From: Streptomyces lunaelactis
GTDB taxonomy: Bacteria; Actinomycetota; Actinomycetes; Streptomycetales; Streptomycetaceae
Assembly (NCBI RefSeq): GCF_003054555.1
Contig: NZ_CP026304.1
Coordinates: 5,394,001-5,458,000, forward strand
Direction: 5' to 3'
Length of the DNA stretch: 64,000 bases
Shown here in pieces: positions 1-9,044 of the stretch (positions within the stretch are counted from its first letter, which is position 1; every line of letters starts with the position of its first letter). The notes under the pieces were generated by a model. The model was not told the DNA's origin. It saw only the letters and a program-made list of their open reading frames with translations, and searched no databases. The position numbers were made by a program, and so were the translations under genes.

Positions 1-980
1 TACTGATCGCGACCGGCGGCCACCCGCGCGAGATCCCGGACGCCCTCCCCGACGGGGAGCGCATTTTGAACTGGACGCAGGTGTACGACCTGACCGAGCT
101 CCCCGAGGAGCTCATCGTGGTCGGCTCCGGTGTCACCGGCGCCGAGTTCGCCGGCGCGTACCAGGCGCTCGGCTGCCGGGTCACCCTCGTCTCGTCCCGC
201 GACCGCGTGCTGCCCGGCGAGGACCCGGACGCCGCCGCCGTCCTCGAGGACGTCTTCCGCCGCCGCGGTATGAACGTCATGGCCCGTTCCCGCGCCGAGT
301 CCGCCAAGCGTGTCGGCGACCGGGTGGAAGTGACGTTGTCCGACGGCCGGGTCATCTCCGGCTCGCACTGTCTGATGGCGGTCGGCGCGATCCCGAACTC
401 CGCGGGCATGGGCCTGGAGGATGCCGGCGTACGGCTCAAGGACTCGGGCCACATCTGGACCGACAAGGTCTCCCGTACGAGCGCGCCCGGTGTGTACGCG
501 GCCGGTGACGTTACCGGAGTCTTCGCACTCGCATCGGTCGCGGCCATGCAGGGCCGTATCGCGATGTACCACTTCCTCGGCGACGCGGTGCAGCCGCTGA
601 ACCTGAAGACCGTCTCGTCGAACGTCTTCACCGACCCGGAGATCGCGACCGTCGGCTACAGCCAGGCGGACGTGGACGCGGGCAAGATCGACGCCCGGTC
701 CGTCAAGCTGCCGCTGCTGCGCAACCCGCGCGCGAAGATGCAGGGCATCCGGGACGGCTTCGTCAAGATCTTCTGCCGTCCGGGCACGGGCATCGTGGTC
801 GGCGGCTGTGTCGTCGCGCCGCGCGCGAGCGAGCTGATCCATCCCATCTCGATCGCGGTCGACAACAATCTGACGGTGGAACAGATCGCAAACGCTTTCA
901 CTGTGTACCCCTCTCTGTCGGGCTCGATCGCAGAGGTGGCACGGCAGTTGCACACCCGGAAGGCGGCCGGCGAGGCGTGA
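1..980 (+). CDS. NAD(P)H-quinone dehydrogenase, flavoprotein disulfide reductase family (5' partial)
   Basis: The start lies before the window; the frame is open from base 3. The first visible residues carry the ATGG motif of pyridine nucleotide-disulfide oxidoreductases. GSGVTGAEFAG (encoded near 124-156) is the dinucleotide-binding GxGxxG. YAAGDVTGVFALASVAAMQGR (split: YAAGD, near 496-510) is the second FAD-contact motif, followed by the C-terminal dimerisation domain. True lipoamide dehydrogenases end with a His-Glu dyad in an HAHP context. Here the segment reads FTVYPSLSGS, so the dyad His is missing. That fits the LpdA/Rv3303c-type quinone reductase group rather than a dihydrolipoamide dehydrogenase. 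The N-terminal redox-Cys region is outside the window, so loss of the disulfide cannot be checked. Expected role: FAD-dependent reduction of quinones with NAD(P)H in the cytosol. Confidence 0.85.
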   Translation, partial: LIATGGHPREIPDALPDGERILNWTQVYDLTELPEELIVVGSGVTGAEFAGAYQALGCRVTLVSSRDRVLPGEDPDAAAVLEDVFRRRGMNVMARSRAESAKRVGDRVEVTLSDGRVISGSHCLMAVGAIPNSAGMGLEDAGVRLKDSGHIWTDKVSRTSAPGVYAAGDVTGVFALASVAAMQGRIAMYHFLGDAVQPLNLKTVSSNVFTDPEIATVGYSQADVDAGKIDARSVKLPLLRNPRAKMQGIRDGFVKIFCRPGTGIVVGGCVVAPRASELIHPISIAVDNNLTVEQIANAFTVYPSLSGSIAEVARQLHTRKAAGEA

Positions 981-1109
981 GCGGGAGTTCTTCGGTCGTA
1001 CACCCGAAGAACCCCGGGCACTCCACGCAGCAGGCCGATCAACTTCGGGGCCGCCCATACCACTTGGCGGCCCCGGGTGTGCACATCTTCTCTTATTCGG
1101 CGCATAGTG

Positions 1110-1139
1110 CTGAAAACCAGCGGCTGGTGGGGTTACTGT
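1110..1139 (+). promoter_or_regulatory. Candidate promoter of the DeoR-family gene, leaderless
   Basis: A -35-like CTGAAA (1110-1115) is separated by 18 nt from a -10-like TACTGT (1134-1139). The GTG start at 1147 lies seven bases after the -10. A transcript starting at the usual distance would begin at or next to the start codon, so the mRNA is probably leaderless. This is inferred from sequence only. Confidence 0.45.
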
Positions 1140-1146
1140 CAGTTTC

Positions 1147-2106
1147 GTGTTCGCTGCAGAACGTCGCCAATTGATCCTCGAAATGGTGCGCGCCAACGGG
1201 GCCGTGTCGCTCCGTGAGCTCGCCCGCGTCGTCCAGACCTCCGAAGTGACCGTACGGCGGGACGTGCGGGCACTGGAGGCAGAAGGACTCCTCGACCGCC
1301 GACACGGCGGTGCGGTACTGCCGGGCGGTTTTACCCGCGAGTCCGGCTTTCCGCAGAAATCCTTGTCCGCGACCGCGGAGAAGACCGCCATCGCCGATCT
1401 TGCCGCGAGCCTCGTCGAAGAGGGCGAGGCCATCGTGGTCGGCGCGGGGACGACGACGCAGGAGCTGGCCCGCCGGCTCGCGCGCGTCCCCGGACTGACC
1501 GTGGTCACCAACTCCCTGCTGGTCGCCCAGGCGCTCGCCCATGCCAACCGGGTCGAAGTCGTCATGACCGGTGGGACGTTGCGCGGTTCCAACTATGCGC
1601 TGGTGGGCAGCGGGGCGGAGCAGTCCCTGCAGGGGCTGCGGGTCTCCCGTGCCTTTCTGTCGGGCAGCGGCCTGACCGCCGAGCGCGGCCTCTCCACCTC
1701 CAACATGCTGTCGGCGAGCGTCGACCGGGCGCTGGTGCAGGCCGCGGCGGAGGTGGTGGTCCTCGCGGACCACACCAAGCTCGGCACCGACACGATGTTC
1801 CAGACGGTGCCGACGGATGTGATCACGCGGCTGGTGACCGACGAGCCGCCGACGCATGACGACCGCGCGGCGACGGAGCTGCAGGCGCTGGCGGACCAGG
1901 GGGTCCAGATCGCGGTGGCCGGCGCGGCAGCGGGCTCCGGCGGTGACGGTGTCCCGACGGGGCGCCAGCCCCGCCGGGACGTCCCGCTCCCGAGCCAGCG
2001 CCGCACCCGTACCGGCGGCCCGGGCTCACAACTCCGCAGCGCGGCGCTGGCGGCGGAGCCGCCGGGCGAACGGGCAGCAAGGGTGGCGGACCTCCGCCGC
2101 CGCTGA
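1147..2106 (+). CDS. DeoR/GlpR-family transcriptional regulator
   Basis: Residues 1-60 form a DeoR-type winged helix-turn-helix (RRQLILEMVRANGAVSLREL, then TSEVTVRRDVRALEAEGLL). Residues about 75-235 form the DeoRC sugar-phosphate sensor domain, including GAGTTTQELARRL, MTGGTLRG and LADHTKLG. The last 80 residues are a basic, Arg/Pro-rich low-complexity tail not typical of the family core. The GTG start gives a protein that begins right at the HTH and fits a leaderless promoter. Such proteins usually repress carbohydrate genes and are released by a phosphorylated sugar. No adjacent sugar operon is visible, so the target is unknown. The 166-bp gap to the preceding gene suggests independent transcription. 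Confidence 0.85.
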   Translation: MFAAERRQLILEMVRANGAVSLRELARVVQTSEVTVRRDVRALEAEGLLDRRHGGAVLPGGFTRESGFPQKSLSATAEKTAIADLAASLVEEGEAIVVGAGTTTQELARRLARVPGLTVVTNSLLVAQALAHANRVEVVMTGGTLRGSNYALVGSGAEQSLQGLRVSRAFLSGSGLTAERGLSTSNMLSASVDRALVQAAAEVVVLADHTKLGTDTMFQTVPTDVITRLVTDEPPTHDDRAATELQALADQGVQIAVAGAAAGSGGDGVPTGRQPRRDVPLPSQRRTRTGGPGSQLRSAALAAEPPGERAARVADLRRR

Positions 2107-2212
2107 GCCGTACCGGGGGGCCTGTCCCGGATTCGGGAAGGGGTGAGGTGGGGGAAGGGCCCTGCGCAGCGGCCCCCGCTCATGTCCCACTCAGGCCCCA
2201 CTCGGCCCCCGC

Positions 2213-2815
2213 TCAGGTCTTCTCCGGCTTCAGGCCCCGCAGCGTCAGCATCAGCAGGCGGTCCGCCAACTCCGGGTCCCCCGGGTCCTGTTCCGCCGCC
2301 AGCGCGATCGCGTTCGTCAGCTGCATCAGGTCGCCGATCGACACATCCCTCCGCACTGCCCCGCTCTTCTGCGCCCGCGCCAGCAGCCGTTCCCCCGCCT
2401 CGCGCATCGGCACGCTGCACTCCGACAGTGCCGAACTCTCGTCGTGCGACGCCGACATCAGCGCCCGCGCCAGACCGCGGTACTCACCCGCATGAGTGAT
2501 GATGGCGCGCAGCCACTCCACCAGCGCCCCGCACGGCCGCTCCGCCGAGGCCAGTTCGCGTGAGCGCTGCAGCAGCGATGCCAGCGCCTCCTGGAAGACC
2601 GCGTTCATCATCGCGTGGCGGTTGGGGAAGTGCCGGTACAGCGTGCCGATACCCACGCCCGAGCGGCGTGCGATCTCCTCGAGCGAGGCATCGATGCCGT
2701 GCTCCGCGAAGGCGGCCCGGGCTTCGACCAGCAGTCGTTCGTAGTTGCGGCGCGCGTCGGCTCGCATGGGGCGCGCCGAGCCCGCTGCCGTACCGGTCGA
2801 CGTAGTGGTCGCCAT
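2213..2815 (-). CDS. TetR/AcrR-family transcriptional repressor
   Basis: A 200-residue protein. The N-terminal TetR DNA-binding domain (about residues 16-65) includes SLEEIARRSGVGIGTLYRHF; the C-terminal ligand domain is variable, as usual. ATG at 2815 is chosen over an upstream in-frame codon because GGGAGGA sits seven bases before it. The gene is divergent from an MFS drug-efflux gene, and two inverted repeats lie in the shared intergenic region. By family precedent it represses the pump until a small molecule binds. The ligand cannot be predicted from sequence. Confidence 0.9.
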   Translation of the reverse strand: MATTTSTGTAAGSARPMRADARRNYERLLVEARAAFAEHGIDASLEEIARRSGVGIGTLYRHFPNRHAMMNAVFQEALASLLQRSRELASAERPCGALVEWLRAIITHAGEYRGLARALMSASHDESSALSECSVPMREAGERLLARAQKSGAVRRDVSIGDLMQLTNAIALAAEQDPGDPELADRLLMLTLRGLKPEKT

Positions 2816-2874
2816 CGCGCCGTCCTCCCTGAGTCCGCCCCCGACATCCAGTGTCCAGGATGCCATCGCGAAAC

Positions 2875-2912
2875 CGGAGGTGCCCTCCGTATTTCAATCG
2901 GAGGAACCTCCG
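2875..2912. promoter_or_regulatory. Tandem TetR operator candidate between the repressor and efflux genes
   Basis: Two inverted repeats share the same half-site. The first is CGGAGG-TGC-CCTCCG (2875-2889), the second CGGAGG-AA-CCTCCG (2899-2912). Each is followed by GTAT, so they also form a direct repeat 23-24 bp apart. The second ends right before TATGTT (2913-2918), a plausible -10 of the MFS gene. A bound repressor would therefore block polymerase. Binding by the adjacent TetR protein is inferred from position. Confidence 0.6.
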
Positions 2913-2943
2913 TATGTTGTCGTCCCCTGGAGGCCACGCCGCC

Positions 2944-4419
2944 ATGCCCAGCACCGACGTCGCCGCACCCGTGTCACCCGAGCGCCACCGCCCGGCCCTC
3001 GCTCTCACGCTCATCCTCACCTGCCAGATGATGCTGATGCTCGACGCGACCGTCGTGAACATCGCGCTCCCCGACATCGGCCAGGAACTCGGCTTCAGCG
3101 CCGCCGGCCTGTCCTGGGTGCTCAACGCCTACACCCTCGCCTTCGGCGGACTCCTCCTCATAGGCGGCCGCATCGGCGACCTCATCGGCCGCCGTCGCGC
3201 GCTCACCATCGGCGTACTCGCCTTCACCGCCGCATCCCTCCTCGGCGGTCTCGTCGACAGCGCCGGCTGGCTGCTCTTCGCCCGCGCCGCCCAGGGCGCC
3301 GCAGCCGCGCTCACCGCGCCCTCCACCCTCGCCCTGGTCGCCACCGCCACCGCCTTCGGCGAAGGACGCGAACGCGAGCGCGCGCTCGGTCTGTTCACGG
3401 CAACTGCCGCCGCGGGATCCGCGATCGGCATGATCCTCGGCGGCATCCTCACCGAGGCCGGCTCCTGGCGCTGGACCCTCTTCATCAACGTGCCCGTCGG
3501 CCTCGCCGTCGCCGCGCTCATTCCGCTCACCATCGCCGAGACGCAGCGCCACCGCGCCCGCTTCGACGTCGCCGGCGCGCTCACCGGCACCGGCGGTGTG
3601 ACCGCCCTCGTCTACGCCTTCATCCGCGCCGCCGACCACGGCTGGGGCGACGCCCAGGTCACCTGGGCCTTCGCCGCCGCCGTACTGCTGCCGGTCTTCC
3701 TGCTCGTGGAGCGCCGGGTGCGCCGGCCCGTCGTCGCCCTCGAGCTCTTCGCCGTACGCAACCGGGTCATCGCCTTCGCCGCGATGCTGCTGGTGCCCGC
3801 CGCGATGTTCGGCGTCTTCTACTTCGACACCCAGTACTTTCAATTCGTACGCGACTACAGCCCGTTGCGCGCCGGAGTCGCCTTCCTGCCACTCGCCGTC
3901 GGCATCTTCGCCGCGTCCACCCTCGCCGGCCGGCTGCTCGCCCGCCACGGCCTGAAGAAGGTCGCGGGGACAGGGCTCGCCCTCGCCTTCGCCGGTGTCC
4001 TGTGGCAGTCCACGCTCTCGACCGGGAGCGGCTACTGGACGACGCTCTTCGTCCCGCTCGCCGTCAACGGCTTCGGCGTCGGCCTGGTCTTCATGCCGCT
4101 CAGCGTCCTCATCCTTACCGGCATCCGCCCGGACCAGGCGGGCGCGGCCTCCGGGCTCATGCAGACCATGCAGCAGGTGGGCGGCGCGCTCGGGCTCTCC
4201 GCGCTGGTCACGGTGTACGGGAGCGCGGCACGCGGCGCGGGCGGCCCGGCGTCGGGCCCCGGCGCGATGGCGGAGGGCTTCTCCGCGGGCCTGCTGGCGG
4301 CCGCGGCCTTCATGGCGGTCGCGCTGGTCCTGGTCCTGGCGTCCCGGACGCCCAGGGCACACCGGCCGACCGGATCTGAACAACAGGGCCTGAACACACG
4401 CGTGGGGCCTGCCCGTTGA
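2944..4419 (+). CDS. MFS transporter, DHA2 (EmrB/QacA) 14-TM drug:proton antiporter
   Basis: A 491-residue integral membrane protein. LDATVVNIALPDI (motif D1 of the 14-TM DHA2 group) lies in TM1. GGRIGDLIGRRRALTIG is motif A after TM2, and GSAIGMILGGIL is the antiporter motif C. ATG at 2944 follows GGAGG (about 11 nt upstream). An ATG at 2914 has a GGAGGA upstream, but that lies inside the operator palindrome and would add a non-family leader. Divergent from the TetR gene, its likely repressor. Expected to export lipophilic cations or antibiotics using the proton gradient; the substrate is unknown. The stop codon falls in the loop of the following terminator. Confidence 0.88.
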   Translation: MPSTDVAAPVSPERHRPALALTLILTCQMMLMLDATVVNIALPDIGQELGFSAAGLSWVLNAYTLAFGGLLLIGGRIGDLIGRRRALTIGVLAFTAASLLGGLVDSAGWLLFARAAQGAAAALTAPSTLALVATATAFGEGRERERALGLFTATAAAGSAIGMILGGILTEAGSWRWTLFINVPVGLAVAALIPLTIAETQRHRARFDVAGALTGTGGVTALVYAFIRAADHGWGDAQVTWAFAAAVLLPVFLLVERRVRRPVVALELFAVRNRVIAFAAMLLVPAAMFGVFYFDTQYFQFVRDYSPLRAGVAFLPLAVGIFAASTLAGRLLARHGLKKVAGTGLALAFAGVLWQSTLSTGSGYWTTLFVPLAVNGFGVGLVFMPLSVLILTGIRPDQAGAASGLMQTMQQVGGALGLSALVTVYGSAARGAGGPASGPGAMAEGFSAGLLAAAAFMAVALVLVLASRTPRAHRPTGSEQQGLNTRVGPAR

Positions 4420-4441
4420 CGCTCGACCGGGCAGGCCCCAC
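4402..4441. terminator. Bidirectional terminator between MFS gene and accA2
   Basis: A perfect 14-bp stem (4402-4415 pairing with 4428-4441) has a 12-nt loop. It is GC-rich with no U-tract, as usual in Streptomyces. It sits between convergent genes, and the MFS stop codon (4417-4419) lies in the loop. Confidence 0.75.
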
Positions 4442-4471
4442 ACGTACACGTACTACCTGACGGACCGGACG

Positions 4472-6223
4472 TCAGTCCTTGATCTCGCAGATCACCGCGC
4501 CGGAGGTGAGCGAGGCGCCGACCTCGGCGGTGAGGCCCTTGACGGTGCCGGAGCGGTGCGCGTTCAGCGGCTGCTCCATCTTCATCGCCTCCAGGACGAC
4601 GACGAGGTCGCCCTCCTTGACCTCCTGGCCCTCCTCGACCGCGACCTTGACGATCGTGCCCTGCATCGGGGAGGCGAGGGTGTCACCGGAGGCGGCCGGT
4701 CCCGACTTCTTCGCGGCCCGCCGCTTGGGCTTGGCGCCCGCGGCCAGACCGGTCCGGGCCAGCGTCATGCCCAGCGAGGACGGCAGCGAGACCTCAAGAC
4801 GCTTGCCGCCGACCTCGACGACGATCGTCTCGCGGCCGGCCTCGTCCTCGTCCGTGTCCGCGGGAACGGCGAAGGGCTTGATGTCGTTGACGAACTCCGT
4901 CTCGATCCACCGGGTGTGCACCCGGAACGGGTCGGAGGTGAACGCCGGATCGGCGACGACCGCACGGTGGAACGGGATGGCGGTGGCCATGCCCTCCACG
5001 GTGAACTCGCCCAGCGCACGCGCGGCGCGCTGCAGCGCCTGCTCACGCGTGGCGCCGGTGACGATCAGCTTGGCGAGCAGCGAGTCCCAGGCCGGGCCGA
5101 TGACGCTGCCGGACTCGACACCCGCGTCCAGGCGGACACCGGGGCCGGACGGCGCCGCGAAGGTGGTGACGGTGCCGGGGGCGGGCAGGAAGCCGCGGCC
5201 CGGGTCCTCGCCGTTGATCCGGAACTCGAAGGAGTGGCCGCGCACGGCCGGGTCGCCGTAGCCCAGTTCCTCGCCGTCGGCGATCCGGAACATCTCGCGG
5301 ACCAGGTCGATGCCGGTGACCTCTTCGGTGACCGGGTGCTCCACCTGCAGGCGGGTGTTGACCTCCAGGAAGGAGATCGTGCCGTCGGTGCCGACGAGGA
5401 ACTCGACGGTGCCGGCGCCCACATAGCCCGCCTCGCGCAGGATGGCCTTCGAGGCGGCGTACAGCTCGGCGTTCTGGGCGTCCGACAGGAACGGTGCCGG
5501 GGCCTCCTCCACCAGCTTCTGGTGGCGGCGCTGCAGCGAGCAGTCACGCGTCGATACGACGACGACATTGCCGTGCGAGTCGGCCAGGCACTGCGTCTCG
5601 ACGTGACGCGGCTTGTCCAGGTAGCGCTCGACGAAGCACTCCCCCCGCCCGAACGCGGCGACCGCCTCGCGGACCGCGGAGTCGTACAGCTCCGGCACCT
5701 CTTCGAGGTTGCGGGCGACCTTCAGGCCGCGCCCGCCACCGCCGAAGGCAGCCTTGATGGCGATCGGCAGCCCGTGCTCCTGGGCGAAGGCCACCACCTC
5801 GTCCGCGCCCGACACCGGGTCCGGCGTACCGGCCACCAGCGGGGCACCCGCGCGCTGCGCGATATGACGGGCCGCCACCTTGTCGCCGAGGTCCCGGATG
5901 GCCTGCGGGGGCGGGCCGATCCAGGTCAGACCCGCGTCGAGTACGGCCTGGGCGAATTCGGCGTTCTCGGAGAGGAAGCCGTACCCGGGGTGTACTGCGT
6001 CCGCACCTGCGTCCTTCGCGGCCTGCAGCACCTTGGCCATGTCCAGATAGCTGGCGGCCGGGGTGTCACCGCCCAGGGCGAACGCCTCGTCGGCCGCGCG
6101 GACGTGCAGAGCGTCCCGGTCCGGATCGGCGTAGACGGCTACGCTCGCGATCCCGGCGTCCCGGCAGGCCCGGGCAACGCGGACAGCGATTTCGCCACGG
6201 TTGGCGATGAGCACCTTGCGCAC
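4472..6223 (-). CDS. accA2: Acyl-CoA carboxylase alpha subunit: biotin carboxylase plus biotin carrier domain
   Basis: A 583-residue fusion. The biotin carboxylase part (about residues 1-450) starts [19 protein letters not shown] and contains the ATP-grasp glycine loop [13 protein letters not shown] plus the catalytic [11 protein letters not shown] linker follows. The C-terminal carrier domain (about 510-583) holds [11 protein letters not shown], with Lys548 as the biotinylation site. GTG at 6223 is the start: it follows AAGGAGG and opens directly into the family N terminus. This subunit serves the acetyl- or propionyl-CoA carboxylase complexes, giving malonyl- or methylmalonyl-CoA for fatty acid and polyketide synthesis. 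The matching beta and epsilon subunits and the biotin ligase lie 3-5 kb downstream in this window. The name accA2 follows the S. coelicolor paralogue I recall at this locus. Confidence 0.93.
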   Translation of the reverse strand: MRKVLIANRGEIAVRVARACRDAGIASVAVYADPDRDALHVRAADEAFALGGDTPAASYLDMAKVLQAAKDAGADAVHPGYGFLSENAEFAQAVLDAGLTWIGPPPQAIRDLGDKVAARHIAQRAGAPLVAGTPDPVSGADEVVAFAQEHGLPIAIKAAFGGGGRGLKVARNLEEVPELYDSAVREAVAAFGRGECFVERYLDKPRHVETQCLADSHGNVVVVSTRDCSLQRRHQKLVEEAPAPFLSDAQNAELYAASKAILREAGYVGAGTVEFLVGTDGTISFLEVNTRLQVEHPVTEEVTGIDLVREMFRIADGEELGYGDPAVRGHSFEFRINGEDPGRGFLPAPGTVTTFAAPSGPGVRLDAGVESGSVIGPAWDSLLAKLIVTGATREQALQRAARALGEFTVEGMATAIPFHRAVVADPAFTSDPFRVHTRWIETEFVNDIKPFAVPADTDEDEAGRETIVVEVGGKRLEVSLPSSLGMTLARTGLAAGAKPKRRAAKKSGPAASGDTLASPMQGTIVKVAVEEGQEVKEGDLVVVLEAMKMEQPLNAHRSGTVKGLTAEVGASLTSGAVICEIKD

Positions 6224-6324
6224 GATGGCTCCCTCCTTGAAACAAGCTGAGTTTAGGGACTGCCGACACGACGTTTCGACCCGTCCCCAATGGTGAGCTT
6301 GCCCACACGGAGCGTGATCCGAGG

Positions 6325-6341
6325 TTCGCGCAAGTCGCGAA
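6325..6341. promoter_or_regulatory. Palindrome in the 356-bp accA2 upstream region
   Basis: The gene-free stretch 6224-6579 separates divergent accA2 and a membrane-protein gene. It contains TTCGCG-CAAGT-CGCGAA (6325-6341), a perfect 6-bp inverted repeat with a 5-bp centre, about 100 bp before the accA2 start. It may be an operator. No regulator is assigned and I see no confident -35/-10 pair. Confidence 0.35.
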
Positions 6342-6579
6342 ATCCCTTGTCGCACCACGGTACGACGGGTTCCTCCCTCGCACAGTAGCCCTCAGGTGTG
6401 GCACAGGTCTCTGTTCGTGGGGCCAGCGGCCGGAGGGGATTCTTTGTCGAGTCCCTACGAATGGGCGAATGATTCTTTGCTGTGGGACCGAGCGTGCCGA
6501 GAGTCTTGTCCCCGGGTTTACCGGTTAGTAGCGTTCGGGTTGTCGTACGTACTTCAGGTAACAGAGGGTTGGGGGCGCC

Positions 6580-7035
6580 GTGGCGCGCAGACCGGTGGCC
6601 GTGGTGGCCGCGATTGTTCTGCTGGTTGAGGCCGTCGGCATAGTGGTGATCAACGGCATCCTCGCCACCTTTGTCGACAAGCAGAGCATGTCACTGGCCG
6701 ACCTGGACCCGGATGCGATGGTCACCGGGACCTGGGTGATGGGCGGCGTCTTCGGCCTCTACCTCGCGGCGTGCGGGGTCGTCCTGCTCCTCGCGGGCCT
6801 GCGCGACCGGGCCCCGGGCCGCGCCGCCCGGATCCTGCTGATCAGCTGCGCGATCGTGCACGGGGTGCTGGGCGCGCTGACGGTGGGTCTGGTCGGCTGG
6901 GACGCGTTCGCGTTCATGATGGTGGGTCTGGGGCTGATCGTGCTGACGCTGGTGGCATACGGCAAGAGGGACGCGCCGCGCGACAGCGAGCCCAAGAGCG
7001 AGCCGGCGCCTACGAACGGCGCGGCGCCCGCGTAG
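6580..7035 (+). CDS. Four-TM hypothetical membrane protein
   Basis: A 151-residue protein of unknown function. Hydrophobic segments lie at about residues 5-28 (VVAAIVLLVEAVGIVVI), 52-72 (MGGVFGLYLAACGVVLLLAG), 83-102 and 106-127. The tail is charged, with DSEPKSEPAPTNGAAPA exposed to the cytosol or cell surface. GTG at 6580 follows a weak GGGGG. It is divergent from accA2 and upstream of a GNAT gene; nothing in sequence links it to carboxylase function. No family was recognised. Confidence 0.7.
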   Translation: MARRPVAVVAAIVLLVEAVGIVVINGILATFVDKQSMSLADLDPDAMVTGTWVMGGVFGLYLAACGVVLLLAGLRDRAPGRAARILLISCAIVHGVLGALTVGLVGWDAFAFMMVGLGLIVLTLVAYGKRDAPRDSEPKSEPAPTNGAAPA

Positions 7036-7122
7036 GACGACGACCCTGCTTGATCGTCCGCGCGGGGGCCGGCCGAGGCCGGGTCGCAATTCGGTGGCGG
7101 TGGCCGGCGACTCGGTGTTTCG

Positions 7123-7980
7123 ATGCCCCGTGTGACTTCTGTGGATCTTGATGATCGCCCTGAGCGGGTACTGCTGGACCGACTTGAGCGGTACTACGAC
7201 GCGGTGCCGCGCAGTGGTGCCCGGGCCGAGGACTACGGGCCGCTGACTCTGTTCGTGCGGGAAGGCCAGGGATGGCCGTTCTACGCACGTCCGGCTCGGA
7301 GCTGGTCCGGCGCGGTGAGCACCGCCGCTGTGGCCCGGGTCCGCGCCCGGCAGCGTGAACTCGGGATCCCGGAGAGTTTCGAGTGGACAGCCGAGACCGC
7401 GCCGACGCTGCGGGCCGCCATCGAGGGCTCGGGGCTTGTGGTTCACGAGCACCCCTTGATGGTGCTTGACCCGGGCGCGTCGGTGCCCGCCGCGGACGAG
7501 CTGTCCGGCGGATTGACGGTGCGGACCATGGGCCCGGACGATCCGGCGCTGGCGAGCGCGCTGGCCGTGCCGCATCTTGCCTTCGCGGAGCCCGGAACCG
7601 GAGTTGGCCTGGCGGGAGTCACCGAACTGGCGGAAGCCGCGCGTGCCCGAGCAGGCGACGGGTCGGTGGAACGCGTAGTGGCGCGGATCGGGGCGGGTCT
7701 GACTTCGGTCGCCGCAGCGGTGGACGGCGGGGCGGCGCTGTGCGCGGGCCAGCATCAGCCGGTCGGAGCGGTCAGCGAGATCGTCGGTGTCGGGACGCTG
7801 CCCAGCGCACGCCGTCGTGGTCTCGGGCTGGCGGTCACCGCGGCGCTGGTGACCGACGCCCGGTCGCGCGGCGTGGAGACGGTCTTTTTGTCAGCGGGCG
7901 ACGATGATGTGGCCCGGATCTATGCCCGGCTCGGCTTCCGACGTGTCGCCACCGCGCTGATCGCTGAGCCTGCCGAGTAG
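7123..7980 (+). CDS. GNAT-family N-acetyltransferase
   Basis: A 285-residue protein. The C-terminal half carries the acetyl-CoA binding signature SARRRGLGLAVTAALV, followed by the GNAT beta-bulge region ARIYARLGFRRV. The N-terminal half (about residues 1-130) resembles the degenerate first GNAT-like lobe of two-domain Streptomyces acetyltransferases. The ATG at 7123 has no clear ribosome site. It lies 87 bp after the membrane-protein gene, so co-transcription is possible. The acceptor substrate cannot be inferred. Confidence 0.8.
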   Translation: MPRVTSVDLDDRPERVLLDRLERYYDAVPRSGARAEDYGPLTLFVREGQGWPFYARPARSWSGAVSTAAVARVRARQRELGIPESFEWTAETAPTLRAAIEGSGLVVHEHPLMVLDPGASVPAADELSGGLTVRTMGPDDPALASALAVPHLAFAEPGTGVGLAGVTELAEAARARAGDGSVERVVARIGAGLTSVAAAVDGGAALCAGQHQPVGAVSEIVGVGTLPSARRRGLGLAVTAALVTDARSRGVETVFLSAGDDDVARIYARLGFRRVATALIAEPAE

Positions 7981-8181
7981 ACCGGTGTCACGCCAGGGCG
8001 GGCGAGGCGAGGAAGGTGCCCCAGACATCTGGAGCGAGGGCTATCAGGGTCCGTCCGGGTTCTTGGAGTCGCGGACGTAGGTAGGCGACAGCCATCGGCC
8101 CGCGACGCCGCCCGGACTTCCCCGGGGCCGCTCAGCCACATGTGAACGGTGTCACGCCGCGAATACGGAAATGACCGGATC

Positions 8182-8793
8182 TCACGCCCACAGGGCGGTG
8201 ATGGAGTGGCCGAGCTCGGCCAGCAGCCTGCGCAGCAGCGGCAGGGAGAGGCCGATGACGTTGCCGTGGTCGCCGTCGATGCCGTCGATGAAGGGCGCGG
8301 AGCGGCCGTCCAGGGTGAAGGCACCCGCCACGCGGAGCGGTTCGCCGCTGGCGACGTAGCTGGCGATCTCGTCGTCGGACGGGTGGCCGAAGTGCACGAC
8401 GGTGGACGCTGTGCCCGAGGCGTAGTGGCCGGTGGCGGTGTCGTAGACGCAGTGCCCGGTCTGCAGGGTGCCCGCGCGGCCGCGCATCGACTTCCAGCGG
8501 GTGATGGCCTCCTCCGCGTCGGCGGGCTTGCCGAACGCGTGGCCGTCCAGCTCAAGGACGGAGTCGCAGCCGATGACGAGCGCGCCGCTCCTGATCACAT
8601 CGGCCCGAGCGGCCACGACGGACGCCTTGGCCTGCGCGAGTGCCAGCGCCAGCTCGGCCGGGGTGGGTGCCGATACGGCGTCCTCGTCGACACCGCTGAC
8701 GATCACGTCGGGGGTGAGGCCGGCCTGGCGCAGCAGATTGAGGCGGGCCGGGGAGGCGGAGGCGAGGACGAGGCGGCGGCGCGGATCGGTCAT
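8182..8793 (-). CDS. maf: Maf-family nucleoside triphosphate pyrophosphatase
   Basis: A 203-residue protein beginning [21 protein letters not shown], the Maf N-terminal signature with the SxSPxR phosphate-binding loop. The internal [12 protein letters not shown] is the second active-site block. Maf proteins hydrolyse modified or canonical dTTP/UTP/CTP to monophosphates and have been linked to septation arrest. ATG at 8793 begins immediately at the conserved motif; the longer open frame upstream is non-family sequence. It lies 20 bp after mmpB on the same strand and is probably co-transcribed with mmpB and perhaps the pcc genes. Confidence 0.9.
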   Translation of the reverse strand: MTDPRRRLVLASASPARLNLLRQAGLTPDVIVSGVDEDAVSAPTPAELALALAQAKASVVAARADVIRSGALVIGCDSVLELDGHAFGKPADAEEAITRWKSMRGRAGTLQTGHCVYDTATGHYASGTASTVVHFGHPSDDEIASYVASGEPLRVAGAFTLDGRSAPFIDGIDGDHGNVIGLSLPLLRRLLAELGHSITALWA

Positions 8794-8813
8794 GAGGTCA
8801 TCGTAGGCGGCGA

Positions 8814-8942
8814 TCAGTGGAGACCGACGACGAACATCGCCACCACCATGGCCAGCGCCAGCACGAAGCCGACGCGGCGCATCATCGCCTGCATCTCGCG
8901 CAGCTCTTTGGGGGGCTCGTCCTTCGGGTCCGACCACAGCAT
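8814..8942 (-). CDS. mmpB: Morphogenic membrane protein MmpB (42 residues)
   Basis: A very short gene, easily missed. It encodes [20 protein letters not shown] followed by a basic MRR and one hydrophobic helix (about residues 24-41) ending VVGLH. This matches the conserved Streptomyces small protein annotated MmpB, with an acidic or polar cytosolic N terminus and a single TM helix at the extreme C terminus. The start ATG has AGGA about eight bases upstream. It lies between pccE and maf, all on the minus strand. The precise role is not established from sequence; the morphogenesis link is recalled from annotation of the family. Confidence 0.75.
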   Translation of the reverse strand: MLWSDPKDEPPKELREMQAMMRRVGFVLALAMVVAMFVVGLH

Positions 8943-9019
8943 GCGATCGATCCTGCTGCGGGCGGCCGGGGTGCGCCTGAGTACGAGTACTCAACCGCAG
9001 GGGTGACAACGGACTAATT

Positions 9020-9038
9020 CTGGGGGCTGCGCCCCCAG
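9020..9038. terminator. Short GC hairpin after pccE
   Basis: An 8-bp stem CTGGGGGC/GCCCCCAG with a TGC loop lies between pccE and mmpB, beside a repeat element (9045-9112). It may terminate or attenuate transcription of the pccB-pccE unit before mmpB-maf. Confidence 0.4.
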
Positions 9039-9044
9039 GCCCCC

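Noticed and set aside
6325..6341. ClgR box at the accA2 palindrome
   Set aside because: Half-sites resemble it, but the spacing does not fit GTTCGC-N5-GCG; kept only as an unassigned palindrome.
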